The notes beneath the pieces were generated by a model. That model made no database searches, was not told the DNA's origin, and saw only the letters and a program-made list of their open reading frames with translations. Both the position numbers and the translations under genes were made by a program. Shown here piece after piece: positions 12,111 through 20,606 of a stretch of 64,000 bases of DNA; position 1 is the first letter of the stretch, and each line of letters begins with the position of its first letter. This stretch comes from Erythrobacter sp. EC-HK427 (lineage in GTDB: Bacteria > Pseudomonadota > Alphaproteobacteria > Sphingomonadales > Sphingomonadaceae): NCBI RefSeq assembly GCF_902498745.1, contig NZ_LR701479.1:2869060-2933059 (forward strand). Direction: 5' to 3'.

Positions 12111-12296
12111 GTGAAGACCCGCCCCGGCATCTGCGCCCGCAAACGGCGCTATTCCAGCGAAGACGAGGCCATTGCGGCTGCATTGGGGGCGCAGGTAACT
12201 CTGCGCCCTTATCGTTGTGCGCTATGCCGCGATTATCATCTGACGAGCCGCACCAAGGGGATGAAGTCGCTGCCCCCTCGCCCCGCAACCAGCTAA
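12111..12296 (+). CDS. Small conserved Cys-containing protein, function unknown
   Basis: 61 aa from a GTG at 12111. It is basic, with ICARKRRYSSEDEAIAAA followed by YRCALCRDYHLTSRTKG, a CxxC plus His arrangement that looks like a small zinc knuckle. Short proteins of this shape (basic helix, then YRCxxCxxxHLTSR) are widespread in alphaproteobacteria, in my recollection. I know of no assigned function; nucleic-acid binding is only a guess. It overlaps the end of the convergent DUF6265 gene by 4 bp. Confidence 0.65.
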   Translation: MKTRPGICARKRRYSSEDEAIAAALGAQVTLRPYRCALCRDYHLTSRTKGMKSLPPRPATS

Positions 12297-12763
12297 TCGT
12301 CCATCCGGCGATACGTCCAACGCATCGGGTTGCTGCCGTCCACCAGCGATATCTCCGCCATCAACTCGCGCCCCTCGCGCCAATAGCGGATGCGCTGCGG
12401 ATATTCGTTGGCGGTGTTGATGAAAGTGACGCCCTCGGAATCACCCGGGCTCCAGGCGAACAAGGTCGGCGTCGCGCCCATCGGCGCCGCGAGAAACGCC
12501 ATCCGCACATTCGGGCCATCGCCATTGGGTTCGTCAAGCGCGATGCGCATCGTCTCCCAACCGAGCAGCCTCTCGCCATCGCCGCTGCGCCCGCTACCCA
12601 GCATGATCCCGGCGCGCGGCACCGTCCAGCATTCCTCGACCCAGCGTTCGCCGTCGCTCGCTTCCCAGCATCCGGCGAGCCAATCGGGCAAGGCAGGCGC
12701 TTCCTGCGCGGCCAGCGGCAGCGGGAACAGCAAAGCCAGCGGCAAAGCAGCAGCAAATTTCAT
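12293..12763 (-). CDS. Exported DUF6265-type protein
   Basis: About 156 aa from the ATG at 12763, chosen because it starts the signal peptide (KFAAALPLALLFPLPLAAQ). The frame also reads up to 12781. The mature part has WLAGCWEASDGERWVEECWT and GSGRSGDGERLLGWE, features of the DUF6265 family (periplasmic lipocalin-like proteins of unknown role). Only two cysteines remain in the mature protein, both near its start, so a disulfide is possible. It is monocistronic, convergent with the small Cys-containing protein. Confidence 0.75.
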   Translation of the reverse strand: MKFAAALPLALLFPLPLAAQEAPALPDWLAGCWEASDGERWVEECWTVPRAGIMLGSGRSGDGERLLGWETMRIALDEPNGDGPNVRMAFLAAPMGATPTLFAWSPGDSEGVTFINTANEYPQRIRYWREGRELMAEISLVDGSNPMRWTYRRMDD

Positions 12764-12869
12764 GACAACCCTCCCATGCATTTCGATGCATTTATCCGGT
12801 CAGGATATTACGGCGCACGGCGTTCGTCAAAGGACTGCGCGGGCACGCATACCTATACGTAAACGGAGC

Positions 12870-13517
12870 CTACGCGCCCCGATCCGCCAGTCCGGCCAGC
12901 AGCGTGGCGGTGTAGTCGCGCGACACGCCGGGCGTGAAATGCGCGCCGTCGAACGTATGCCCGGAAAGCGCGGCGGGCGCTGGCACAAAGGCCGCGCCGT
13001 TCTCCAGCGCCACTTGCTCCAGCAGCGCATCGAGGCGGGCGAGCGTTTCCAGATCATAGATATTGCCCAGCGGCTCGACTTGCGGATCGGGCAACCAAAT
13101 CCCGGAAATTGCGACACGTTCTGCTCCGCAAGCGGCGATGGCGCGCTCGATGCTCGCCTGCGATGCGGCAAGGTCGGTCATTTGGGGTATCGTGTCATTG
13201 ATCCCGAGCGCAATCACCATCGGCGCATCGCTAAGGCTGCAAGTGAGATGGACCATCCGCTCCATCTCACGCGTGGTTGCTCCGGCATAGCCGATCAGCA
13301 GCGCGTTCTCGACCGGCTCGGCGAACTCGATGCGGCTGTCCCCGATAATGATGCGCTCGGCAAAGGGAGCGCGAACGATCTGTCCTGCCGCGCGCACGGT
13401 TGTTGTGGGGGTTATCGTGAAGGGCGCAATGGCCCATGCCGCGAGGCTACCCACCGCAACCAGCAATGCCGCCGCGACAAGCTCAAGCCGCCTGATGATA
13501 ATAGCCCGCGAGATCAT
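12870..13517 (-). CDS. SGNH/GDSL hydrolase-like protein, membrane-anchored
   Basis: 215 aa. One N-terminal membrane helix (about 12-32) is followed by an SGNH-hydrolase-like fold. The nucleophile block is IIIGDSRIEF (GDS), the block III Asn is in ALGINDT, and a block V-like D-x-x-H lies in DGAHFTPGVS near the C terminus. This supports a periplasmic esterase or acyl/acetyl hydrolase; the substrate is unknown. It is divergent from the glycosyltransferase gene (128 bp spacer), so a role in modifying a surface glycan is a reasonable but unproven guess. Confidence 0.72.
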   Translation of the reverse strand: MISRAIIIRRLELVAAALLVAVGSLAAWAIAPFTITPTTTVRAAGQIVRAPFAERIIIGDSRIEFAEPVENALLIGYAGATTREMERMVHLTCSLSDAPMVIALGINDTIPQMTDLAASQASIERAIAACGAERVAISGIWLPDPQVEPLGNIYDLETLARLDALLEQVALENGAAFVPAPAALSGHTFDGAHFTPGVSRDYTATLLAGLADRGA

Positions 13518-13645
13518 GGCGCGGCGTTACCGCAAGCAGGTTAACTTTACCCAAAGCTGTATTTTGCAGAACCTGCGCGAGCACCGCTACCAGAATCCGG
13601 CGATCATAAAGGTTCCTTAACCATGATGACGCCACACAGCACGGC

Positions 13646-15130
13646 ATGACCGCGATGGCGCCTATCTCCGTGAATGCCGAACCCGCAAGCCGACTATGGT
13701 TGCGTGGGGATGTGGTGCCGTTTGCAGTGATCCTGCTGGTGGTTGCGGCCACGCGCGGCATCTGGTTCGGCAATCCGGTCGCCGATTATGACGAGCAGCT
13801 TTACAGCTTCATCGGCTGGCGGATGCAATATGGCGAGCTGCCCTTTGTCGACTGGTGGGATCGCAAGCCCTTTGGTCTGTTCGCCATTTTCGGCGTGGCG
13901 CACTGGCTGTTCGGCCCTGGTCCGCTGGCCTATCAGGTCGTGGCGGCGGGTTTTGCTCTCCTGTCCGCGTGGCTGACCTACCGGCTGGCTCTCAGGCTTG
14001 TCGGGCGCGCTTCCGCGACATTGGCGGCGATTATTCAGACCGTGCTGCTGTGCGCCTATGCCAGCTATTCGGCGCAGAGCGAGGTGTTCTTCCTGCCGCT
14101 GATGCTGGGGATGGCGCTGCTGCTGATTGATCCGGAACACCCGCATTTCCGCCGCCGCGCTCTCGCTGCGATGCTGCTGGGCGGGATCGCTTTGCAGATC
14201 AAGTATACGGTGCTGCCGCAATGCGCCTTCTTCGGCCTTTATGCGCTGTGGGTGGAATACCGGCGCGGTTCCACCCTTCCCTATGTCGCCGCCTTGGGCA
14301 CAGCCTTTGCCGCGCTTGGCCTCGCGCCGACCGTGGCGGTGGCGCTGCTCTATGCGGCAACGGGCGGGTTTGACGCCTTTGTCTTTGCCAATTTCCTCAG
14401 CTTCTTTGACCGGATGCCCGCCCCGCAAGGGCGCTGGGCGTCCGAATTCTGGCTGGGCGTGGCGCCACTGGTGATTGTCGCTGGCGGAGGGATCTATGCC
14501 GCTTTCCGGATGATCCGCCCCGAACCCTTCGCCACCTGGCTGTTCTTTGCTGGATGGGCGCTCGCCAGCCTCGCCACCGCCTTTCTGCCGAGCACGGTCT
14601 ATCTCTATTATTTCGCCGCCGTGAGTGCGCCCTTTGCGTTGGTCGGCCTGCCACTCCTCGATGGCCGGGGGCCGCTGAAGCTCTATCCCGGCCTGTTGCT
14701 GGCGACCGGCTTTGTCGCGCTGCTCAACCTACCTGACCGGCACGCGGAATCGCGGCTCCAGACGCAGGCTGCCGAAGATCTGGCGCGGGCGATTGCTCCC
14801 CATGTCGATGCGCGCGGCCCCTGCCTGTGGATTTTCGACGGGCCGACGGCGCTGTACCGGATGAGCGAAAGCTGCGTGCCGACGCGGCTCGTCTATCCCG
14901 ATCATCTGAACAACGCGCTGGAAATCAAGGCGCTCGATGTCGATCAGGGGGACGAGGTGCGGCGTATTCTGGCCATGGAGCCGGGCGCGATTGTGACCGC
15001 TGACAGGCCCGTGACGGTGCAGAACGAGGAGACAACCGCGCTCGTCGAGACGGCGCTGGCGGCCGATTACTACGAAAGCCGCTCGGTAGAGTTGCAGGAC
15101 CGCGTCCTGACCGTGTGGATCAGGCGCTAG
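13646..15130 (+). CDS. GT39/ArnT-like integral membrane glycosyltransferase
   Basis: 494 aa with about 10-12 membrane segments. The first periplasmic loop contains the acidic NPVADYDEQLY motif, expected for polyprenyl-phosphate-sugar-dependent GT-C enzymes (PMT/ArnT/GT83-like). A hydrophilic C-terminal domain of about 120 residues follows. Such enzymes transfer a sugar from a lipid carrier to lipid A, protein or another glycan on the periplasmic side; the acceptor is unknown here. A TTAACCAT octamer lies about 30 bp upstream. The gene overlaps the convergent EamA gene by 11 bp at its 3' end. Confidence 0.8.
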   Translation: MTAMAPISVNAEPASRLWLRGDVVPFAVILLVVAATRGIWFGNPVADYDEQLYSFIGWRMQYGELPFVDWWDRKPFGLFAIFGVAHWLFGPGPLAYQVVAAGFALLSAWLTYRLALRLVGRASATLAAIIQTVLLCAYASYSAQSEVFFLPLMLGMALLLIDPEHPHFRRRALAAMLLGGIALQIKYTVLPQCAFFGLYALWVEYRRGSTLPYVAALGTAFAALGLAPTVAVALLYAATGGFDAFVFANFLSFFDRMPAPQGRWASEFWLGVAPLVIVAGGGIYAAFRMIRPEPFATWLFFAGWALASLATAFLPSTVYLYYFAAVSAPFALVGLPLLDGRGPLKLYPGLLLATGFVALLNLPDRHAESRLQTQAAEDLARAIAPHVDARGPCLWIFDGPTALYRMSESCVPTRLVYPDHLNNALEIKALDVDQGDEVRRILAMEPGAIVTADRPVTVQNEETTALVETALAADYYESRSVELQDRVLTVWIRR

Positions 15131-16040
15131 CTTCAGCTTTCCGCGCCGCTGCCGCATCGGCGCCGCGCCCCATCTGCCACAGCCACAGCCCAGCAATGAT
15201 GATAAGCGCAGCACCGCCCAACGCGGTCGGATCGGGCGCTTCGCCGAAGAATATCCACGCAAGGATAGTCGCGAGGAGAATCTGCACATAGGTCATCGGC
15301 GCGACGGTCGCTGCGCCTGCGCGCTGCGTTCCCTTGAAGATCAGCCAGTGCGCGATGCTGGCCAGCAGCGCGACCATGCAGGTGCGCGCCAACACGTGCC
15401 ATTCGGGCCAGAAGAACGCGACTTCAGCATAGCCGCTTCGGGCCGCCGCAAAAGCCAAGGGCACCAGCAGCGCTGCCGAACCGATGGCCGCATAGGCCTG
15501 CGCGGCTAGCGCACTGCCCGCCCCTCGCACCGCACGGTTCGCTGTCATCAGCACCGCCATGCCGGTGGCGCAAATCAGCGGCAGGAGCGCGGCAAAACCG
15601 ATATCCGCGAAGTTGGGTCGCAGCACCACCAGCACGCCGGCAAAGGCGATGATAATCGCGCCGATCTTGCCCGCCTGCAACCGCTCGCCAAGGAAGATCG
15701 CTGCGAGAATGGCGGTAATCATCGGCTGGAAAAAGGTGATCGCCACTGCATCGGCCAGCGGCATCAGCCAGACGCTGCCGAAGAAGGTAACTGTCGCCAG
15801 AGCAATGCCGAAACCGCGCAAAAACTGGATTCCCGGCTTGGGCACCGAGCGCAGCGGAGCAGTGCCCTCACGCGCCAGCAGCAGGGCCGACAGGCCAACC
15901 GCCCCGATCGTATACCGCACCGCCGCCAGCGCGGTCGGCGTCCATTCGTCAGCCATGCTCTTCACCACCGCATCGCTGACTGACAGCAGGCAAAAGCCTG
16001 CCAGCGCAAACAGCAGCCCGACCCGATCCGATTGTTGCAT
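15120..16040 (-). CDS. DMT-superfamily transporter, EamA family
   Basis: 306 aa with ten predicted membrane helices in two EamA repeats. The first repeat ends near PLADAVAITFFQPMITAILAA and the second near TYVQILLATILAWIFFGEAPD. EamA proteins export amino acids or other metabolites; the substrate cannot be read from the sequence. It ends inside the 3' end of the convergent glycosyltransferase gene. The 272-bp region between its start and cpaF holds divergent promoters; apart from a weak CtrA-like sequence I see nothing else there. Confidence 0.85.
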   Translation of the reverse strand: MQQSDRVGLLFALAGFCLLSVSDAVVKSMADEWTPTALAAVRYTIGAVGLSALLLAREGTAPLRSVPKPGIQFLRGFGIALATVTFFGSVWLMPLADAVAITFFQPMITAILAAIFLGERLQAGKIGAIIIAFAGVLVVLRPNFADIGFAALLPLICATGMAVLMTANRAVRGAGSALAAQAYAAIGSAALLVPLAFAAARSGYAEVAFFWPEWHVLARTCMVALLASIAHWLIFKGTQRAGAATVAPMTYVQILLATILAWIFFGEAPDPTALGGAALIIIAGLWLWQMGRGADAAAARKAEASA

Positions 16041-16312
16041 GGAAGAATACCCGAACAGCGATTGCGCGCTCTAGGCACTCGCGCATCGCGGTGCAATCGC
16101 CGCTTTCGCGCAAGCCCGCGGGATAGCCCGCACACGACAGTGAACGGGAAATTCACCATCGCGCTCTACGGCAGCATGAAAGTTTACATCCCCTGCCCCG
16201 CTTCGCCGCCAAACCTTAGCGAAATGTTTACCAAACTCCGCGAAATGGGAGTGTGTATCGGTGAAGTCGCATTTGTGATTTCGCCATTGTGGGAAGAGAC
16301 AAGGGACAGCGG

Positions 16313-17833
16313 ATGAGCGCTTTCGGACGCAAAAACGGAGCTGGCGGCATGGGCACGGGCAATCGCCCGAGCTTTGGCGTGGCCAAACCGATGCACGGGG
16401 GTGCGGGCGGCGTTGCAGAGAGCGGAGCCGGCCCGCGCGGCGGTGAACAGTTCCCGCCGGTGCCCGCCGAAGGGGCTCCGATCTCGTCTTCTGCCGACAA
16501 GAACGCCAATGCGATGGACCGTCTGTCCGAACGCGCCAATGCCGTTCATGAACAGCAGGAATTCGGCGGGTTCGAAGCCAGCGTCCATAAGATCAAGGAA
16601 CAGGTGCTGCCGCGCCTGCTCGAACGGGTCGATCCCGAAGCTGCCTCGACGCTTTCCAAGGAAGAGCTGAGCGAGGAATTCCGCCCGATCATCATGGAAG
16701 TGCTGGCCGAGCTCAAAGTCACGCTCAACCGCCGCGAACAGTTCGCGCTGGAAAAAGTGCTGATCGACGAACTGCTCGGGTTCGGCCCTTTGGAAGAGCT
16801 GCTGAACGATCCCGACGTTTCCGATATCATGGTCAACGGCCCCGACCAGACCTACATCGAAAAGAAGGGCAAGCTGACCATCGCGCCGATCAAGTTCCGC
16901 GATGAAAGCCACCTGTTCCAGATCGCCCAGCGGATCGTGAACCAGGTCGGCCGCCGCGTCGACCAGACCACGCCGCTGGCTGACGCCCGCTTGAAGGACG
17001 GCAGCCGTGTGAACGTGATCGTGCCGCCGCTCAGTCTGCGCGGCACCGCGATTTCGATTCGTAAGTTTTCCGAAAAGCCGATCACCATCGATATGCTGCG
17101 CGATTTCGGATCGATGTCGGACAAGATGGCCACCGCGCTCAAAATCGCGGGCGCGTGCCGGATGAACATCGTTATCTCGGGCGGTACCGGTTCGGGTAAG
17201 ACAACGATGCTCAACGCCTTGTCGAAGATGATCGACCCGGGCGAGCGCGTGCTGACCATCGAAGACGCGGCTGAATTGCGCTTGCAGCAGCCGCACTGGT
17301 TGCCGCTGGAAACCCGCCCACCGAACCTTGAAGGCCAAGGCGCGATCACCATTGGCGACCTTGTGAAGAACGCCCTGCGTATGCGTCCTGACCGCATCAT
17401 CCTCGGCGAAATTCGTGGCGCTGAGTGCTTCGACTTGCTTGCGGCGATGAACACCGGTCACGATGGTTCGATGTGTACGCTCCACGCCAACAGCCCGCGC
17501 GAATGCCTTGGCCGTATGGAAAACATGATCCTGATGGGCGACATCAAGATTCCGAAGGAAGCCATCAGCCGCCAGATCGCCGAATCGGTCGATCTGATCG
17601 TGCAGGTGAAGCGTCTGCGCGACGGCTCTCGCCGCACCACCAACGTCACCGAAGTGATCGGCATGGAAGGCGATGTGATCGTGACGCAGGAGCTGTTCGC
17701 GTTCGAATATCTCGACGAAGGCGATGACGGCAAGATTATCGGCGAACACCGCTCGTCCGGCCTGCGCCCCTACACGCTGGAAAAGGCCCGCCAGTTCGGC
17801 TTCGACCAGGCTTATTTGGAAGCCTGTTTGTAA
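16313..17833 (+). CDS. cpaF: CpaF/TadA-type secretion ATPase (no other tad genes nearby)
   Basis: About 506 aa from the ATG at 16313 (RBS GGGACAGCGG). A Gly-rich N-terminal stretch of about 50 residues precedes the T2SSE-type ATPase. Motifs are Walker A GGTGSGKTT, the Asp box TIEDAAELRLQQ, RMRPDRIILGEIRG (Walker B region) and the His box HDGSMCTLHANSP. CpaF powers Flp/Tad pilus assembly and retraction at the inner membrane in Caulobacter. Here it stands alone, flanked by transporters, which is unusual because cpaF normally lies between cpaE and tadB. Whether the rest of the system is elsewhere cannot be seen. Confidence 0.93.
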   Translation: MSAFGRKNGAGGMGTGNRPSFGVAKPMHGGAGGVAESGAGPRGGEQFPPVPAEGAPISSSADKNANAMDRLSERANAVHEQQEFGGFEASVHKIKEQVLPRLLERVDPEAASTLSKEELSEEFRPIIMEVLAELKVTLNRREQFALEKVLIDELLGFGPLEELLNDPDVSDIMVNGPDQTYIEKKGKLTIAPIKFRDESHLFQIAQRIVNQVGRRVDQTTPLADARLKDGSRVNVIVPPLSLRGTAISIRKFSEKPITIDMLRDFGSMSDKMATALKIAGACRMNIVISGGTGSGKTTMLNALSKMIDPGERVLTIEDAAELRLQQPHWLPLETRPPNLEGQGAITIGDLVKNALRMRPDRIILGEIRGAECFDLLAAMNTGHDGSMCTLHANSPRECLGRMENMILMGDIKIPKEAISRQIAESVDLIVQVKRLRDGSRRTTNVTEVIGMEGDVIVTQELFAFEYLDEGDDGKIIGEHRSSGLRPYTLEKARQFGFDQAYLEACL

Positions 17834-18060
17834 ACAGGCACCTCAAGCGCCGGCGTTCGCATTCGCTCACTTGGCTACGGCCTACCGGCCGGCCCGCAGT
17901 CGCGGGCTGTCGTCGCCTGAAGGCGCCGATTCCAAGGAAGTTCCGATTGCACAGAGGTGAAATCGGCTGCGACTAGCAGCCGACAAAGGGCGACTGCCCG
18001 CCCGCAGCGGGCGCGTAGCGAAGCGCGTCTAGCGAGGACGCTCACCCGGATGGGTGAGCG
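17834..18060. repeat. Intergenic repeat cluster, copy 1 of a hairpin-rich element (inverse copy at 34584-34690)
   Basis: The 250 bp after cpaF consist of stem-loops: TCGGCTGC/GCAGCCGA at 17963-17983, a GCCCGC/GCGGGC palindrome near 17997-18012, a GCGCG/CGCGC stem around TAGCGAA at 18012-18027, and GCTCACCC/GGGTGAGC around GGAT at 18040-18059. Read on the minus strand, the last 65 bases match 34584-34650, with compensating changes in the stem (CC/GG to GC/GC). It contains no plausible gene. Confidence 0.8.
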
Positions 18061-18086
18061 CCAAACAAGGTCAAGAGTCTTTTGCT

Positions 18087-18317
18087 CTATCCCCGGATCC
18101 AGCCGACAATTCCGAAGGCGCACAGCGCCAGCCCGGCGAACATACTCAGCGCGCCGATATCGCGCCACGGCATGATGCCCACAGCATCGGGATGCTTGCG
18201 GCGCGCCCGGCGCCGTTCGCCGAACGCAGCAATGGCCGAAAGCACGAGCAGCGCCCCGCCCGCCATCACGTAACGGGTCGCATCGCTGGACAATAGCAAG
18301 AAGGCTGGCCACTTCAT
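18087..18317 (-). CDS. Small two-helix membrane protein, function unknown
   Basis: About 76 aa from the ATG at 18317. Two hydrophobic segments (about 15-31 and 54-72) are separated by a basic cytoplasmic loop ERRRARRKHPD. The frame extends upstream to 18374, but that part is Arg/Cys-rich and overlaps the divergent EamA gene, so the inner ATG is preferred. I do not recognise the family. It ends next to the hairpin repeat cluster. Confidence 0.6.
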   Translation of the reverse strand: MKWPAFLLLSSDATRYVMAGGALLVLSAIAAFGERRRARRKHPDAVGIMPWRDIGALSMFAGLALCAFGIVGWIRG

Positions 18318-18352
18318 CGCGCGGCATATGGTGGATACGCCCTCGCCCCGCA

Positions 18353-19324
18353 ATGCCTGTGCGCGTGACAACACTTGCGCGATGCCCGCCGGAGCCTAAA
18401 GCAATCGCCGTGCCCGCCTCTGCCACCGACCGACCACTGCTCGCCCTGCTTTTCCGCCTGCTCGGCATTGCGGGCTTTGCGCTGATGGCAGTCTGCATCA
18501 AGCTGGCGAGCGAGAGCGGCGTGCATCTGCTCGAACTGATCTTCTGGCGGCAATTCATCACGCTGCCGATCATGCTCGCTTGGGCGATGCTGGCTGGTGG
18601 GCTGGTGATGCTGAAGACTGCGCGGCCCAAGGCCCACGCCCTGCGCGCTGCCTATGGCGTGGTCGGAATGCTGCTGAATTTCGGCGGTGTTATCCTGCTG
18701 CCATTGGCCGAGGCGACAACGCTGAGCTACACCGGCCCGATCTTCGCTGTGCTGCTGTCGATTGTCCTGCTGAAGGAGGCCGTCGGCGTCTGGCGCTGGT
18801 CGGCGGTGATTGCCGGGTTCGCCGGCATCATCATCATCGCCCAGCCCGGCACTGGGGCGATCCCGCTCACCGGCGCGATGGTGGCCTTGGGCGGCGCATT
18901 CATGATCGCGCTTATCGCCATCCAGATCCGCGACCTCGGCCGCACCGAGGCACCGATGGTGATCGTCTTCTGGTTTGCGCTGGCGACCGTGCTCGTCACC
19001 GCCCCAGCCCTGCCCTTTGTGCACCAGCCGCTCTCGGGCGAGCAATGGCTGCTGCTGCTTGGCATCGGCCTGTTCGGCACTTGGGGGCAAGTCTTCATCA
19101 CCATGGCGCTGCGCTTTGGCGAGGTGTCGAGCGTGATCGTGATGGATTATTCCAGCCTGATCTGGGCCGCGCTGTTCGGCTGGCTGATCTTTGGCGATCT
19201 GCCCACGCTCGGCGTGTGGCTAGGCGCACCGTTTGTTATCGGATCGGGCATCGTGATCACTTGGCGGGAGCGTGTCTTGCGCAAGGCTCGCCTCGCCGCA
19301 GCAACGCCGCCGGAGGGAACCTGA
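18353..19324 (+). CDS. DMT-superfamily transporter, EamA family
   Basis: Up to 323 aa with ten predicted membrane helices in two EamA repeats (for example LLNFGGVILLPLAEATTLSY and FITMALRFGEVSSVIVMDY). The ATG at 18353 adds about 20 hydrophilic residues before the first helix. A GTG at 18410 is an alternative start with a GGAG upstream; I cannot decide between them. Probable metabolite exporter, substrate unknown. Its last codons (GAG GGA ACC TGA) contain the GGAAC half of the promoter for the entericidin gene. Confidence 0.85.
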   Translation: MPVRVTTLARCPPEPKAIAVPASATDRPLLALLFRLLGIAGFALMAVCIKLASESGVHLLELIFWRQFITLPIMLAWAMLAGGLVMLKTARPKAHALRAAYGVVGMLLNFGGVILLPLAEATTLSYTGPIFAVLLSIVLLKEAVGVWRWSAVIAGFAGIIIIAQPGTGAIPLTGAMVALGGAFMIALIAIQIRDLGRTEAPMVIVFWFALATVLVTAPALPFVHQPLSGEQWLLLLGIGLFGTWGQVFITMALRFGEVSSVIVMDYSSLIWAALFGWLIFGDLPTLGVWLGAPFVIGSGIVITWRERVLRKARLAAATPPEGT

Positions 19325-19341
19325 GCGCGCCATCACCCGTT
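19316..19341 (+). promoter_or_regulatory. Putative EcfG (general stress response) promoter of the entericidin gene
   Basis: GGAAC at 19316-19320, a 17-base spacer, then CGTT at 19338-19341. This matches the GGAAC-N16/17-CGTT consensus of alphaproteobacterial EcfG sigma factors. It is correctly oriented, 44 bp before the entericidin ATG. About one such match is expected by chance in a window this size, so the placement is the main support. Confidence 0.6.
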
Positions 19342-19384
19342 CATCCGGTATGTTTACGGCGAAAGACACGAAAGGATGAGATCC

Positions 19385-19516
19385 ATGGCACGCAAAATTA
19401 TGATCGCTTTGACCGCGAGCGTCTTCGCGCTCACCGCCACCGCCTGCAACACCATTCAGGGCATCGGGCAGGACATCGAATCCGTCGGCAAGGCTGGCGA
19501 ACGCGCGATCGACTAG
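19385..19516 (+). CDS. Entericidin A/B family small lipoprotein
   Basis: 43 aa. A lipoprotein signal (KIMIALTASVFALTATAC) puts the lipidated Cys at about residue 20. The mature part NTIQGIGQDIESVGKAGERA is the classic entericidin sequence. Ribosome site AAAGGA lies about ten bases upstream. Entericidins are small envelope lipoproteins linked to stationary-phase or stress physiology in enterobacteria. The GGAAC-N17-CGTT promoter upstream fits stress control. Its stop codon overlaps the stop of the convergent DUF938 gene. Confidence 0.9.
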   Translation: MARKIMIALTASVFALTATACNTIQGIGQDIESVGKAGERAID

Positions 19517-20124
19517 GGCGCGGCGTCGCGTGAGTCGCGGCGATAGACCAGCGCCAGATTGTTGGCGGGCATGGTCTGGCGCGCGGTGCGGGTCAGGCTC
19601 GCTTCCGCCGCGAGAGCATCGACTGCCTCAAGGCTTCGCAGCCCCCACGCAGGATCGCGCGCCTTCAGGCTGGCGTCGAACTCCAGATTGGACACGGCGG
19701 TCGGCACATCGGGTTCGACAAACGGGCCGTAGAGGATCAACGGTGCGCCCTTAGCCAGCAAGCTGCCCGCGTGCCGGAATAGCCCCTCGGATGCGGCCCA
19801 CGGGCTGATATGGATCATGTTCGCACAAAAAATCGCATCGGCCTTGGCGAGCGGACATTCGGCGTCGGTTGCCGAAAAGCGCAAGGGCGGGAGCAGATTG
19901 GGCAGATCGCACTCTTCCCGATAGGCCGCGATCGAGGCGATGGCTTCGGGATCAGCGTCGCTGGCTTGCCAATCGAGCGCCGGGAATGTCTCCGCAAAGA
20001 ACACCGCGTGTTCGCCAGTGCCACTGGCGACTTCGAGTACGGTGCCGCGCCCCGGCAATTCCAGCGCCAAAACCTCTGCAATCGCGTCCCGATTGCGCAA
20101 GGTAGCGGGCGCATGGCGTTTCAC
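19513..20124 (-). CDS. DUF938 family SAM-dependent methyltransferase-like protein
   Basis: About 203 aa from a GTG at 20124 that overlaps the stop of the upstream gene (GTGA overlap). This start gives the usual DUF938 N terminus KRHAPATLRNRDAI. The SAM-binding motif is VLEVASGTGEHAVFFAE. It continues with IFCANMIHISPW and LYGPFVEPDV, which are family-typical. The biochemical substrate of DUF938 proteins is not known to me. Translationally coupled to the ABA4-like membrane protein. Confidence 0.85.
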   Translation of the reverse strand: MKRHAPATLRNRDAIAEVLALELPGRGTVLEVASGTGEHAVFFAETFPALDWQASDADPEAIASIAAYREECDLPNLLPPLRFSATDAECPLAKADAIFCANMIHISPWAASEGLFRHAGSLLAKGAPLILYGPFVEPDVPTAVSNLEFDASLKARDPAWGLRSLEAVDALAAEASLTRTARQTMPANNLALVYRRDSRDAAP

Positions 20125-20591
20125 AGATTGACCCGCCGCGGCCTCGCCCCGGCACGCGCGCGCCTCTCGCGGATCAGGAACCACAGCAACAGACCCGCAG
20201 GCCCCGCCATAAAGGTCAGCAGCAGGACGGGCGCCTGCACCAGCCGCGAGAAACCCTTGTGATCGGCATCCTTGGCGATCCACAATCCGGCGAAGAGATC
20301 GAGCGCGAGATAGTGGATCCAGCCGATCGTCGCCCCCGCATCGCTGGCGAAAAGGCTGCGCACCCCGGCAATGCTGGTGAACGACGCCTCACCCGCTTCA
20401 CCTACCCGCACCGGATCGACAGCGCCGCTCAGAAGCAGGCCGAAAAGCAGCACATAGGCGCAGCACAGCAGGCCGACCCCGGCGTAGAACACGAAAGTCT
20501 GCGACAGCGTGGTGCGCGGCAAGGCGATGAGGATAAGCCACAGCAGCAGCGCCCAGCCATTGGCAACGGCGAAAATAGTGTCCCAAGGCAT
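20121..20591 (-). CDS. ABA4-like (DUF4281) integral membrane protein
   Basis: 156 aa with four predicted membrane helices. The segment GWIHYLALDLFAGLWIAKDA is the hallmark of the ABA4-like family, named after the plant protein needed for neoxanthin formation. In bacteria the function is unknown; a link to carotenoids is possible in pigmented sphingomonads but is not supported by any carotenoid gene in this window. It lies in a minus-strand run with the SDR gene upstream (16 bp) and DUF938 downstream (overlapping). Confidence 0.82.
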   Translation of the reverse strand: MPWDTIFAVANGWALLLWLILIALPRTTLSQTFVFYAGVGLLCCAYVLLFGLLLSGAVDPVRVGEAGEASFTSIAGVRSLFASDAGATIGWIHYLALDLFAGLWIAKDADHKGFSRLVQAPVLLLTFMAGPAGLLLWFLIRERRARAGARPRRVNL

Positions 20592-20606
20592 TGTGCGCTC
20601 TCCCGA

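Noticed and set aside
12390-13544. 384-codon plus-strand frame
   Set aside because: Antisense to the DUF6265 and SGNH-like genes, which carry signal peptide and catalytic motifs.
17875-18630. 251-codon minus-strand frame over the repeat cluster
   Set aside because: Runs through the hairpin repeat and antisense to an EamA gene; its Arg/Ala-rich translation is repeat sequence.
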